From NCBI GenBank assembly GCA_032622095.1, contig CP136063.1, positions 90,621,980 through 90,685,979 on the forward strand: a DNA stretch of 64,000 bases, written 5' to 3'. The DNA comes from Siphonodentalium dalli (taxonomy: Eukaryota > Mollusca > Scaphopoda > Gadilida > Siphonodentaliidae). The position numbers were made by a program, and so were the translations under genes. Each line of letters starts with the position of its first letter. Positions within the stretch are counted from its first letter, which is position 1. The notes beneath the pieces are model-generated. The model searched no databases and was not told the origin of the DNA. It was given only the letters and a program-made list of their open reading frames with translations. Shown here in pieces: positions 54,093 through 64,000 of this stretch.

Positions 54093-54423
54093 GACTGAAT
54101 TACATGTAGCTAGGACAATCAGTTATAGCCTGGATGAAGCATTTACATGGGGGAAAACCGGCCCCGATAATAGGGCCAGCCTGGTATCTCTAGAACCAAG
54201 TTGACTTGTTTGACATGGCCGGCTTGCCTATAATTTCAACACAAATAATTTTAGCATGAGCCTTTATATAGGAGGCCAGGCTAGCACAGCTTGCCGAGCC
54301 AGCTCAGTTAGCCCGATCAGCTCGCCCATACCGGTATAATCACTCCCTCAGACTTATTTTATATCATTAAAACTATATGGAATAATAGGTAGAAAATCCT
54401 ATATCATCTAGAACAGTCTCTTT
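54093..54423. other. unassigned sequence
   Basis: Nothing recognised. Confidence 0.35.
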
Positions 54424-55602
54424 CAAGTCTGAGTTTAACCCTTTTAACCCTGGCTCCCCACAACGATCGACGCCCTGACCCTGGGCTCCCAGGGTATTTT
54501 GACTTATTGTAGACTGTGTTCAGGCGTATGGTATGTACATGTATGCAATCTCTTCTACCATGTTGTTTACACAATTGGAAAGATTATTAAATTCTGAATT
54601 CAGCACATCACAATCTATTTCTGAATATCTTAAATCTAGAAAAAGTTATAAAAAATTGAAAACTTATTAGATTTATTATAGAAACTGCCAAAAAAATCGT
54701 CACAATCCCAACGTAAATACATGACGTCATATGGGTTTTAGCCAAACCAAACTCTGGGTGTTCTCTGAATACCCCACCAATAACTAAAATGCACGGCATT
54801 GTGCGGTCTATTGGCTTATGCCATCTTAAAGAGAAGATTCTGAACTTTATTCTCGTGTAAATCTGTATAGCGTGTACCTTTGCACAAAAATGTTATGATT
54901 TAATGAACTCAGAAGTTTGTATATTCTTGAACAAAACTTGTATGACATGTGTTTACATCCGACAATCGTTAGCTCGAATTATATAATTTAGCGGGAATTT
55001 CTTCACACATTGGGAGTTATAAATACCACAAGATTACGTCACTAAAGTTTCTACCTATAAATATATATTTTTAAATCTCTTATGAGCCATATAAGGCGGT
55101 ATGACCTAACGCGAAACGAGAGGTCGCGAGAAGCAATATGGCGGCGCCGTAATTACAGAAATGTGATAAAATGGAGACTGTGTCCGGTTTTTAATCGGCT
55201 TATACTTCGTTATGCCAAACACAACCTCGATAATTTTTGGGCAGCTAAAACAGTTATAATATTAATTTTATGCAACAGTATTTTTGTTACTTAACAGTGA
55301 GTATTTATCGAAATATAAAAAAATAAAGTGCAACACTGCGACGCCGACGGTAGAACGAGATTACGTCATGGTCGGAAAACAGGCCAGTCGCGTATATATG
55401 CAATTACGTTCTGGCCGGAATACCGCCAGCCGGGTTCAAAGGGTTAATGTGTCCGTCATTTGCAGAATGAGGTCCCCGGAGGGTGAATTTAGTGATGCTA
55501 CCCCACACAGTGGGTTAGCATCACCAAATGCATCCTCTGTGGACCTCATTCTGTTTAGGCCTCGATCATCTTCCAGGAAATATCTGAGTCTCAAATTAAC
55601 AT
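54424..55602 (+). mobile_element. family A MITE (left half) split by E3 (A14)
   Basis: CAAGTCTGAGTTTAA lies left of E3 and TTAATGTGTCCGTCATTTGC lies right of it. Joined, they match the family A start found at 31302. The left hairpin follows. The right half is missing after 'ctgagtctcaaattaacatt'. Confidence 0.85.
54439..55443 (-). mobile_element. family E element, ~1 kb, inside A14 (E3)
   Basis: TTAA at 54435-54438 and 55444-55447. The ends CCCTTTTAACCCTGG and CCGGGTTCAAAGGG are inverted. It is colinear with E2 in the opposite orientation throughout, including the 'tagttattggtggggtatt' and 'catgtatttacgttgggat' stretches. Confidence 0.92.
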
Positions 55603-55629
55603 TTAGGAGATGGTGGGTTTACTGGATTA

Positions 55630-55838
55630 CAGTAATGCCCTAAACAATCGACTCCTTAACCACAGCAGAATTATGGGTAACTTTTCAGGATTAAGTTGGA
55701 AATATGGCTTGTTGGCATTCATTGGAAAGCTCTCACTGAGAGCTTTCCGATGAATGGCAACAAGCCATATTTCCGACTAAATCCTGAAAAGTTGCCCAAA
55801 ATTCTGCTGTGGTTAAGGAGTCGATTATTTAGGCATTA
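55630..55838. mobile_element. family B fold-back MITE (B14)
   Basis: CAGTAATGCCC... with a right end eroded to 'atttaggcattata'. Arms of about 95 bp. Confidence 0.87.
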
Positions 55839-55851
55839 TAATAATATAATA

Positions 55852-55985
55852 ATGGCCAGTTTTATATAGCGATTATCCAATTACTTGCTCTGACACGCTT
55901 GGTACAATATTACCCCAATCATTTGTTCAAGCCAACCAATGAACCGGCTGCATCCATTGCAGGCGCTGCTCTAGTTTGATCAAAA
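55852..55985. repeat. 'tttatatagcg' dispersed repeat fragment
   Basis: 'Cagttttatatagcgattat' and 'cttggtacaatattacccca' resemble a repeat I know from several marine animals. The assignment is from memory. Confidence 0.45.
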
Positions 55986-56029
55986 CATGCTCTGAAGGAA
56001 GGATGGACCACGGAGCTCCACATTACTGT

Positions 56030-56590
56030 ACATGCATCCGATCCTCCGTCGTCCATCCTTCCTTCCTTCCTTCCTTCTGTCCGAGCAAATATCTCAACCA
56101 TCGGATCTCAATGAAATTCGGTATGTATGTTCACTACTATAAGGACATTCAATGGAGTGTTCAATCATTTTGTTCAGGATTTCCATTCCAGGTTATTCTT
56201 CTTTGTTTATCTGGAAATGTTGGTTTTTGTCCGTCGAAGCAGATATCTCCACCGCCGGTTGTTGGATCTCAATGAAATTTGTTATGGACTGTTCACCACT
56301 ATGAGAGTGTTCAGAGCAGTGTCAATCGTTTTTCTTTGGGTTTTCCGTTCTAGAGTTATTAAGCTTTGTTTATCTGGAAATGTTAGTTTTTTGTCCATCC
56401 GAGCAGATATATCCACTATAGACTGTCGGCCCTCAATTAAATATGGTATGGATGTTCACTGCTATCAGGACATTCAATTGTGTTCAATCGTACTGTTCAG
56501 GTTTTCTGTTCTAGAGTTATTCATCTTTGTTTATATGAAAATGTAGATTTGTTTGTCCATCTGCCTGAGCAAATCAGAGACTCAGCCATG
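56030..56590. repeat. (CCTT)n-headed tandem repeat, ~130-bp units
   Basis: (CCTT)n at about 56057-56077 is followed by four units with 'gagcaaatatctcaaccatc', 'atctcaatgaaattcggtat' and 'ttctagagttatt'. Same kind of unit as at 37.97-38.41 kb. Long frames here are repeat shadows. Confidence 0.75.
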
Positions 56591-57085
56591 GTATGGTATG
56601 CTCACCCTAGGTGGTACATGTATGCTATATGGGGGCATGCACTAGGCAACAGCTCGGCTATTATGTACACTAGAATCTATAGACTAAGAAGAAAGATAGA
56701 ACTTCTAAAAAATCAGTCTGTAACCAGGCCATAATTCATTTTTAAGGCACACTAGTTTCTCTCAGAAGTATAATCACATTCCTCTGGGGTCAATTTATTA
56801 CCCAACAATAGGACAATAATTGGAAATCCATTATCCGTAAATGTTACACCTTTCCCATCAGCCACCTGAGAATTAGCTCCAAAAGCATGCTTATGGATGC
56901 GTAAATGATCTGCATTCCCACAAACCACCTGGGGCTACATAATTAATCGCCCTCTGTTTAAACTAAGATTAATAATTAAAGTGCTGATTGTGTGCGACAT
57001 ACAGAATAATACTATTGATCGTGTCTACAAGAGAAGAGTCTCATGTGTCATTCCCAGGCTCCGTTGGTAAATGTCTATCTTAAAG
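56591..57085. other. unassigned sequence
   Basis: Nothing recognised. Confidence 0.35.
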
Positions 57086-57126
57086 ACCCTTTCTATACTA
57101 AACTAGAATGTACTCATTGGAGCTGC
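57086..57126 (+). mobile_element. family D left-end fragment (D10)
   Basis: 'Accctttctatactaaacta' and 'gtactcattgg' only, just before B15. Confidence 0.65.
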
Positions 57127-57133
57127 CTATATA

Positions 57134-57345
57134 CAGTAATGCTCTAAATTATCGACTCCTTAACCACAGCAGAATTATGGGTAACTTTTCAGGATTTAGT
57201 CGGAAATATGGCTTGTTGACATTCATCGGAAAGCTCTCCCGAGAGCTTTCCGATGAATGGCAACAAGCCATATTTCTGACTAAATCCTGAAAAGTTACCC
57301 ATAATTCTGCTGTGGTTAAGGAGTCGATTAATTAGGGCATTACTG
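57134..57345. mobile_element. family B fold-back MITE (B15)
   Basis: The 212-bp palindrome CAGTAATGCTC...GGGCATTACTG is flanked by TA. Frames of similar protein run on both strands because of the symmetry. Confidence 0.92.
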
Positions 57346-57371
57346 TACCTGCGCACATCACAAGTTTGGCA

Positions 57372-57725
57372 TATCATATATCATATCATATCACACATTT
57401 CATGTATAGCGCACATATCACCAAGGTTTCAAGCCACTTGACAACATTAAAATAAATTAACAAATTCCAAAATTTACAGTTCAAACATGCGATAATTATG
57501 TAGCCTGCATTGAAAGCTGGTTCATTAGTTCCATGCTTAAATGTTCAGAATAAATAGGTTTTCAAAACAGAGCTTTGAATGCATCATATACAGGACAGCT
57601 TCGTATGATCAATGGCAGAGAATTCCAAAGAGTCGGTCCGGCTATGGAAAATGACATGTCACCGAAACTACTGTCAACCTTCGGTGTGTGGTGTCTTGCC
57701 AACAATAGTTTGGACCATGGGTGCT
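57372..57725. repeat. 'atgtatagcgcacatatcac' dispersed repeat
   Basis: 'Catgtatagcgcacatatca', 'cagaataaataggttttcaa' and 'gcagagaattccaaagagtc' occur in that order in a repeat I recall from other marine invertebrates and amphioxus. The boundaries are uncertain. Confidence 0.5.
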
Positions 57726-58804
57726 AGCCTGGCCCTCTTTTTTACACATCAAATTTCAGTTCATGCATTGCTGAGATATTTGTGTGTACCGACAGAAAAT
57801 CCCTATAATTTCCAGTTGCACTCTTGCACTGCTGACGGTCATAGTAATATTTCGTACATGTTGATGTTGAAATATTTATAGGAAAAAAATAGACATCACT
57901 GATATTGCAGGTGTGAAGGTGATTGGTTGCTGATGGCATAGTTATATATACAAATTAGGTTAAATTAATAATTTGACTAGAATTATCTGTGTTTGACATT
58001 GCACTTCAGCTGTAAAACATCAGACAATTACAAAACTACAAAACAAATACTGATACAACTAAAGGACATGGGGTCATTGGCTAGTCTTTGATTAACAATG
58101 TAACAATGTACACATGCTCTTTACTAATCTCCAGTCTTCAGGAAAATAATGGCCAGATTTGTCATGTCCTGTTTAAACCTGGCCTATGTAAACCTCTTTT
58201 AAACTGCCAGTTGACAGCTACATCCATGGTTTAAACTGGAGTCCAAAGGTCTAAGTGACACATTCATCATCTCTGGTTTAAACTTGGTCCAGCCAGACCC
58301 ATGGTTTAGCAATAGTGTCTGTATCATCGAGCTAGCTAATCATACTTGGCTAATGTGGAACGCCGTGCTCTATCGACAGCTACAATCGATAATTACGACA
58401 ACAGAACCGCTCACATCTGTGAGGATAAGATTTTATTCGATTGCGATGAATTTATGCATTTTATGACATTAAACTGGTAACTAAACCGTATAATTTGACA
58501 GTCCAGCAAAACCTGGTTTAGGGAGGATATTCATGAGATGATGAATCCGACTTTTCTGGACCGTGGTTTATATGGATGGAGCGGTACATAATATCGATTG
58601 ATTGCCCTGAATGTGCCTGAATAAACCTTGCAAGTCTCCTTCTTTTAATTCACCGATTCTAGGATGGGTGGCATGTTATAAACACAGAATGAGATGTGTG
58701 TTAATGGGTTTGTAGATGTGGCACTTGTGCCATTGCGGAAGGATAGAAATCGTTGCCTCTCATTCTATCCTTCCTCACTTGTGTCGTATCAGCAAACCCA
58801 TATA
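57726..58804. other. unassigned sequence
   Basis: Several 'gtttaaac' and 'tttaaactgg' motifs are spread over 58170-58290 without clear periodicity. No gene was recognised. Confidence 0.35.
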
Positions 58805-59299
58805 CATGGTGGGGAAATCACGTGGTTTCAAGGTTGGTGAGCACCACGCATTCAAATGTACAAACACACAAAAACATAATATATGAGGAACTGACACAAA
58901 ACATACCATTTTGACTGTTACGAGCATATGCTTGTTTATATTAAAAACAAGTTGATAGCATATTTGTTCGGAAATGCTCAATAGTTTTCTATAACATTCT
59001 GACCAAAGTTGCCAGTCAGAGATTCGTGGAATACACAAGTCCATACAACTAGGATAATCCTTCGACTGACAACTTTTGTCAGGATGTTAGAGCAAACAAC
59101 TGGTAATTTGGACACAAATGAGGTATCAACTTGTTTGAAAAATAGTATAGCATCTGCTCGTAGCTGTCAAAATAATATGTAATATATCATTATCATAATT
59201 TATTAGCTTTTTCCTTGTTTCTGGTCGAATTATGATCGACTCAGCCGTTATGAATGCGTGATATAGTCATCAACTTGAACCACGTGATTCCCCACCGTG
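58805..59299. mobile_element. element K: inverted-repeat element with CACGTG in its ends
   Basis: 'Catggtggggaaatcacgtg' on the left is mirrored by 'cacgtgattccccaccgtg' on the right, both extending into 'gtttcaaggttg' and 'caacttgaac'. ATA lies at both flanks. The interior has no recognised gene. Confidence 0.72.
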
Positions 59300-59790
59300 A
59301 TATTAAACACATTCGTGTTCTTAAGTGTATATTTTCCTCCAATCAGTGATTCCAGCACCACAGTGTGCACTCCTAACTTTTTTCCTGGTGAGATTAAATC
59401 CATTCAGATAGAAAAAAAAACCTGTTTCATTTACAGCTGCAAGTTGATTGAAAATGAAACCCAATCTTTGAGAAAGCAATTCATCATTGGTGACAAAACT
59501 TTATAAATTGATGTAGAATAGATGCCATGCCAGTGGTGATGTATTACGATTCAGATTCATCAGATCGGAGAGATAGATAGATCCGTGGGGTGATGCTTTA
59601 TACCACACACAAGAATTAACAGGCTCTCAAATTGAATCTGTTGCCTTTTGTCACATTCTAGGATTTTATCAATATTTCCTATCTCAAATGCTGTATATTC
59701 CAGGAAACTTCAGCCCAGAGTGATGAATCTATGTACAAAATAAGCTAAGAAGAACAATCGAGACAGAGTCACACTAGGGACTAGTTGGTG
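59300..59790. other. unassigned sequence
   Basis: Nothing recognised. Confidence 0.35.
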
Positions 59791-59804
59791 TTTTATGTCA
59801 ATTC

Positions 59805-59973
59805 CTCCACTTCAATCTCATCCTAGGTCTCCCATAGCAGTTTTGGCCTCAGCAGAATGAGGTTCCTAGAGGTTGATTTTGGTGATGCTAGCCCACCAGT
59901 TAGGATAGCGTCATTAAATTCACCATCTGGGGACCACATTCTGCAAATGACAGACACACTATTTGTATGCTTG
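59805..59973 (+). mobile_element. family A MITE, right half (A15)
   Basis: 'Cctaggtctcccatagcagt', the right hairpin and the end 'gcaaatgacagacacactat' ...GCTTG. The left half is missing. Confidence 0.78.
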
Positions 59974-60193
59974 TCTATGTACATAGATCGAGTTGCTTAT
60001 GTTTGTTGGGAGCCATACATTAAATGAGGTGTCTGTGTGTCTGTAATGATAGATAAGTAAGGGTCATCTGTCTGACCATTATGACATAACTCGATTAGAT
60101 GAAAAATTGACTCCTCTTTGAGAGTCTGGGTTCATATCACAGATCAGTTATAATAAATAATCCTAGCATCAGGCCAATTTTAAAGATACATTG

Positions 60194-60657
60194 CTAAGGC
60201 TGAGATTAGTGTGTCTGTCATTTGCAGAATGAGGTCCCCAGAGGGTGAATTTGGTGACGCTATCCCACATAGTGGGCTAGCATCACCAAATTCACCCTCT
60301 GTGGACCTCATTCTGCATGGCCTCATCTGCTGTGGGAGACATAGACTCAGATTGAACTTCCCAAATGGTGAATATTGTGATGTACACCCATTGGGAACCT
60401 CGATTATGCATTGTGTCATCTGCCGATTTGGGGATATAGAGAAACTAAACAAAAACAGAAATATAATCTATGTGAAGAAGTTTCTATAGAAATTTAATTA
60501 AAAAGAAACTTTCCAGAGAAGATGAGGCCTAAGCAGAATGAGGTCCCAAGAAGGTGAATTTGGTGATGCTAGCCCGCTTTGCGGGATAGCATCACTAAAT
60601 TCTCCTCTGGGGACCTTATTCTGCAAATGGCAGACACGCTATAATTAATCAGGCTTG
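60194..60657 (+). mobile_element. family A MITE, full length, perfect 8-bp duplication (A16)
   Basis: ATACATTG at 60186-60193 and 60658-60665 flanks a 464-bp element with both hairpins. The left end is mutated (CTAAGGCTG for CAAGCCTG). Confidence 0.95.
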
Positions 60658-60689
60658 ATACATTGCCATATTAGGCCACAACAATAAAA

Positions 60690-60905
60690 TAGCCTGATTT
60701 ACGAGGCAGACATTTTTAGAATGAGGTCCCCAGAGGGTGAATTTGATGACACTATCCTGCACGGCAGGCTAGCATCATCAAAGTTACCCTCTGGGAACCT
60801 CATTCTGCTTAGGCCTCAACTGCTATGGGAGACCTGGGATCAGATTGAAGTTCCTCAGTTGAAGTTGGTGATCTTCACCCATTAGTCACCTCAATTATGC
60901 AAGAT
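60690..60905 (+). mobile_element. family A MITE, left half (A17)
   Basis: 'Agcctgatttacgaggcaga', the left hairpin and the central region to 'cacctcaattatgcaaga'. Confidence 0.78.
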
Positions 60906-61080
60906 CCATTTCTATTTGATCACCCTACCGGAATGTTTCACATCACTTTAAGGAATCTTTAGACTATACTAGCCATTATTTGTTCTGTAACTCGTGTATG
61001 ATATTGTAATTTTTTGGAAGTCCTGTGGGAAATTTAGAAATAGGTTTTAGATATAGTAGTTCAAAGGTTGTTTACTCTAA

Positions 61081-62130
61081 CCCGTTCTATACTAAATACT
61101 CATTGATGAGTAGTTCCTTAGGAAACGTTCAGATAATATGTTCAAAGTCATTTGTTGAACTTATTATCTGAACATATCCCACCAATGATTATGAATCTTT
61201 CTGCTCTTGTATTATCTGTTTTTGTGTGTTCTGTCTGTTTATTACCTGAACATCCCTCCAAATGAATAATAGCCCATTCCAATATATACTTTTATAACTG
61301 ATGGGAGCATCCATTTTGAAAAAACGGCCGTATTATAGTATTGGTCCGTCCGTCCGGGCGGGCGTCCGTTAACCTGTTGTCCGGATGATAACTTTAGTTA
61401 GAGTGAACCAAATTTAATAAAATTTGGTATGTGGGTTTATTAGCCGAAAAGTAAGTTCAAGTTCGAATTTGGGTTCCACCCGCCAATTTTCACCGGAGTT
61501 ATGCCCCTTATTTGACGTTTTTTGACTTAGAAAATCCTTGAAATTTGTTGTCCGGATGATAACTTTAGTATAGTTTATCGGAATGAATCCAAATTTGGTA
61601 TATTACTTTCTCCCACCAAAACACAGGTCAAGTTCGAACTTGGGTTCTGTCCGACCATTTTTGGCAGAGTTATGCCCCTATTTCGACTCAGAAATTTTTG
61701 CGAGAGTTATGGCCCCTTTTTTGACGTAATTTGACTTAGAAAATCCCTGAAATTTGTTGTCCGGATGATAACTTTAGTTAGAGCGAACCAATTTCAATCA
61801 AATTTGGTATGTGGGTTTATTAGGAGAAAAGACAGCTCAAGTTCGAATTTGGGTTCCGTCCGCCAATTTTCACTGGAGTTATGCCCCTTATTTGACGTAA
61901 TTTTACTGAAAATCCCTGAAATTTGTTGTCCGGATGATAACTTTACTAGAACTTATCGGATTCAATGATAATTTGGTATATTACTTTCTCCCACCAAAAC
62001 ACAGGTAAAGTTCAAATTTGAGTTCCGTCCGCCAATTTTTACCAGAGTTATGCCCCTTTTTTACCAGTTTCCGCCGACCCAAGAGAGGGCGTATTTTGCA
62101 CGCCCAGCGTAGCTCTTGTTATAAAAAGGG
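61081..62130 (+). mobile_element. family D MITE interrupted by a (GTCC)n repeat (D9)
   Basis: CCCGTTCTATACTAAATACTC through 'tgatgggagcatccatttt', then the foreign repeat, then 'ataaaaaggg' and TTAA at 62131-62134. Removing the insert leaves about 245 bp. Confidence 0.75.
61317..62120. repeat. (GTCC)n-headed tandem repeat, ~150-bp units, inside D9
   Basis: 'Gaaaaaacggccgtattata', 'ggtccgtccgtccgggcggg', then alternating units with 'gttgtccggatgataacttt', 'caagttcgaatttgggttc' and 'gagttatgcccc', and the end 'gcccagcgtagctcttgtt'. This is the uninterrupted relative of 46.01-47.21 kb and shows the repeat's full extent. Confidence 0.82.
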
Positions 62131-63062
62131 TTAAGAGCAGGGGTGGTGGAATTGCTGAATGGCAGGGGGCAGAACATTAAAAGGGGTACTTTCTCCCAAT
62201 CTACATTTGTACAGGCATCAGTTGATGGCTGAAGTCACTGGATGCCCCCCACTTGTAGAGTGGTATTCAAGGGTGTTTGTTTGGGTCCATATTGAGGGGA
62301 TGGGTATCAAAGGGTTTGATTTGTGTCAATACAGTTGGAAATATTGTGGGCTATAGAGTATTAAAGTTCCTATGATGATCACCCCCTCCCCTTAGGCTTT
62401 CTCATGGCCATGTAATTTATCATTGCCAATATTATATTTCTAAAACTCTTAAGACAATTTTGTACATACGCAGAATACAAAACACGTTTGTATAGAAAAA
62501 AACACAGCTCCAAACAATGGATTTATATGAATTACATAGGATAAGTCATATAACAGGTTAGTGTTTCCGTCACTTTTGTATAGATGTGTTTTCAATAGTA
62601 TATTATTCTGCAGTTATGCTCTCTATCAAAAGCTCGGCAAAATCAACATTGGTGCTAGAATCTCTGCATTGTGACCATTAGGCATAATAACAAGCACTTT
62701 GTTAATCGATACTGCATTATGTTCCATGTTTTACTTCTCAGTAGAAAGAATCGAAAGTGAATAGAAACGAACGCCTTCCAACTGATGCTTACGTTAGCAG
62801 CACAGTCGTCATTCAAGATTCTCACTTATCAAAAATCTGAAACACCATTGGGGTATAGACCCCCAGAGCTCTCTTCTATTATCATGCCTGTTGTTGTTGA
62901 GTGAAAATAAGTCTTAATTTAGCGTTCTTTTCAAAGAACATTGTAAGAAATATAGGAGTCTTGTCTGCGTAAAATCTCCGTCAATTATCCCTACTTTACT
63001 TTATTTGCTGATACGTATTTCTTTTGTCAGGTTTATTTGAAAGTGTAAGACACGTACAGACA
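62131..63062. other. unassigned sequence
   Basis: Nothing recognised. Confidence 0.35.
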
Positions 63063-63204
63063 TAGTAATGTCCTAAATAAACAACCCCTAAACCACAGCA
63101 GAATTATGGGAAATTTTTCAGGATTTAGTCGGAAATATGGCTTGTTGCCATTCATCGGAAAGCTCTCAGTAAGTGGTTAAAGGGTTATATGTGAATTACT
63201 GTAG
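63063..63204 (+). mobile_element. family B MITE, left arm and short right end (B16)
   Basis: 'Tagtaatgtcctaaataaac' to 'atcggaaagctctcagtaag', then a short stretch to 'attactgtag'. Most of the right arm is missing. Confidence 0.78.
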
Positions 63205-63846
63205 ATTGAGATGCAGTCTCTTTGAAAAGCCGATGAATCTCCTAACTGATGTACATCTCTAGAAGTGTCCATTATATTTCTACGATGACGCGGAATTCCC
63301 AACATGACATAATAAACTGTTTCCAAATATGGAGTGCATTCCTGGCATGGTAAATGTTTGAGAATCGTAGTATTTAGAAATAGTTATAAATACAACAAGA
63401 GGCAAAAGAATAATCAGTCATGAATATCGTTGACTGATAAAAACTTGAAGATGATGTCCCCTATATTGCAATGAGTAAAATGAATTATGGATAAATCGCC
63501 TGTATTTAGTTTTTCAACAACAGTTAAGTTTGACAATGCTTGGGAAAATAGTCAAGGCGTCATTGGCCTCAGATCTGTGAAGTGATCTGTTATGTCATGA
63601 ACCAATGAAATCATGTGTAGTCTGCGTCACTCTCCAATGAAATCGTGTGGAGGGAATCTCTTCTAAACAGAACCTAATTTTAATAGAGAGTTCTAGAAAC
63701 ATACATCAGATATAGGATTTTTCGTTGGCTTTTCAAAGAGACTGAGATGTTGAACAAATTGAACAAATTATCAGTTCTTATCGTAATGACCATGTTTCGA
63801 TCAGATGATAGACCTGGATAAATAATATATTACCTGATGAATAGGC
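63205..63846. other. unassigned sequence
   Basis: Nothing recognised. Confidence 0.35.
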
Positions 63847-63850
63847 TTAA

Positions 63851-64000
63851 CCCTTTCAGTGCCAAGTCCGATTTTTGTATCAACTCATATTTCCTTGATC
63901 ATTTTTCAAATTTATTGATTATAATAATGTGATACATTGATGGAAAGAACTCTTAGAGCTATTTCCATCAATGTATCACATTATTATAATCAATAAATTT
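63851..64000. mobile_element. family G fold-back element, cut by window end (G2)
   Basis: TTAA at 63847-63850 then CCCTTTCAGTGCCAAGTCC. The 150 bases present match G1 with a few differences near the centre ('aagaactcttagagctattt'). Confidence 0.93.

Overview
This window looks like repeat-dominated, AT-rich nuclear DNA from a marine invertebrate. A mollusc or another lophotrochozoan is the best guess. That guess rests on (GTCC)n-headed tandem repeats with 'accaaatttggtat' and 'gagttatggccc' phrases, tRNA-headed SINEs, a DIRS-type retrotransposon and dense palindromic MITEs. It is judged from memory of such genomes, not from a search. I found no convincing host gene, rRNA, tRNA gene or CRISPR array. 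Most open frames are chance frames or lie inside repeats.

Layout. Positions 1-4870 hold a decayed DIRS-like retrotransposon on the minus strand: gag, then RT with a YIDD box, then RNase H, then the N-terminal part of a tyrosine recombinase. A 1.24 kb hAT relic with a BED-finger ORF is inserted in it (2011-3251) with a near-perfect 8-bp target duplication. Positions 5.7-7.5 kb are a ~605-bp tandem array. From 7.5 kb to the end the DNA is a mosaic of short non-autonomous elements, nested in one another. Between them lie (GTCC)n repeats, a ~49-bp minisatellite (17.4-18.5 kb), a ~680-bp tandem array (22.3-24.0 kb), a 120-bp tandem array carrying NRF1-like palindromes (25.6-26.0 kb), SINEs, and two LINE 3' ends (34.1-34.8 and 39.2-39.4 kb).

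Mobile families named here. A: hAT-like, 8-bp target duplications, TIR starting CAAGCCT, two long hairpins per element. B: ~213-bp near-perfect fold-back, TA target duplication. C, D, E, F and G: five unrelated interiors between similar termini (TTAA, then CCC...GGG, then TTAA; mostly TTAACCCTTT), as in piggyBac-type elements. H, J, K, L, M and N: single or two-copy inverted-repeat elements.

How the parts work together. Nothing here encodes an intact transposase, so every element must have been moved by enzymes encoded elsewhere. The nesting gives a readable insertion order: A13 and B13 lie inside D8; C8 and probably B12 lie inside D5; E3 lies inside A14; M lies inside C3; C1 and N lie inside (GTCC)n repeats. 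Several families are 'palindromes of palindromes', in which each element carries a hairpin at one end and the reverse complement of that hairpin at the other. If transcribed, this DNA would give long double-stranded RNA. That last point is inference.
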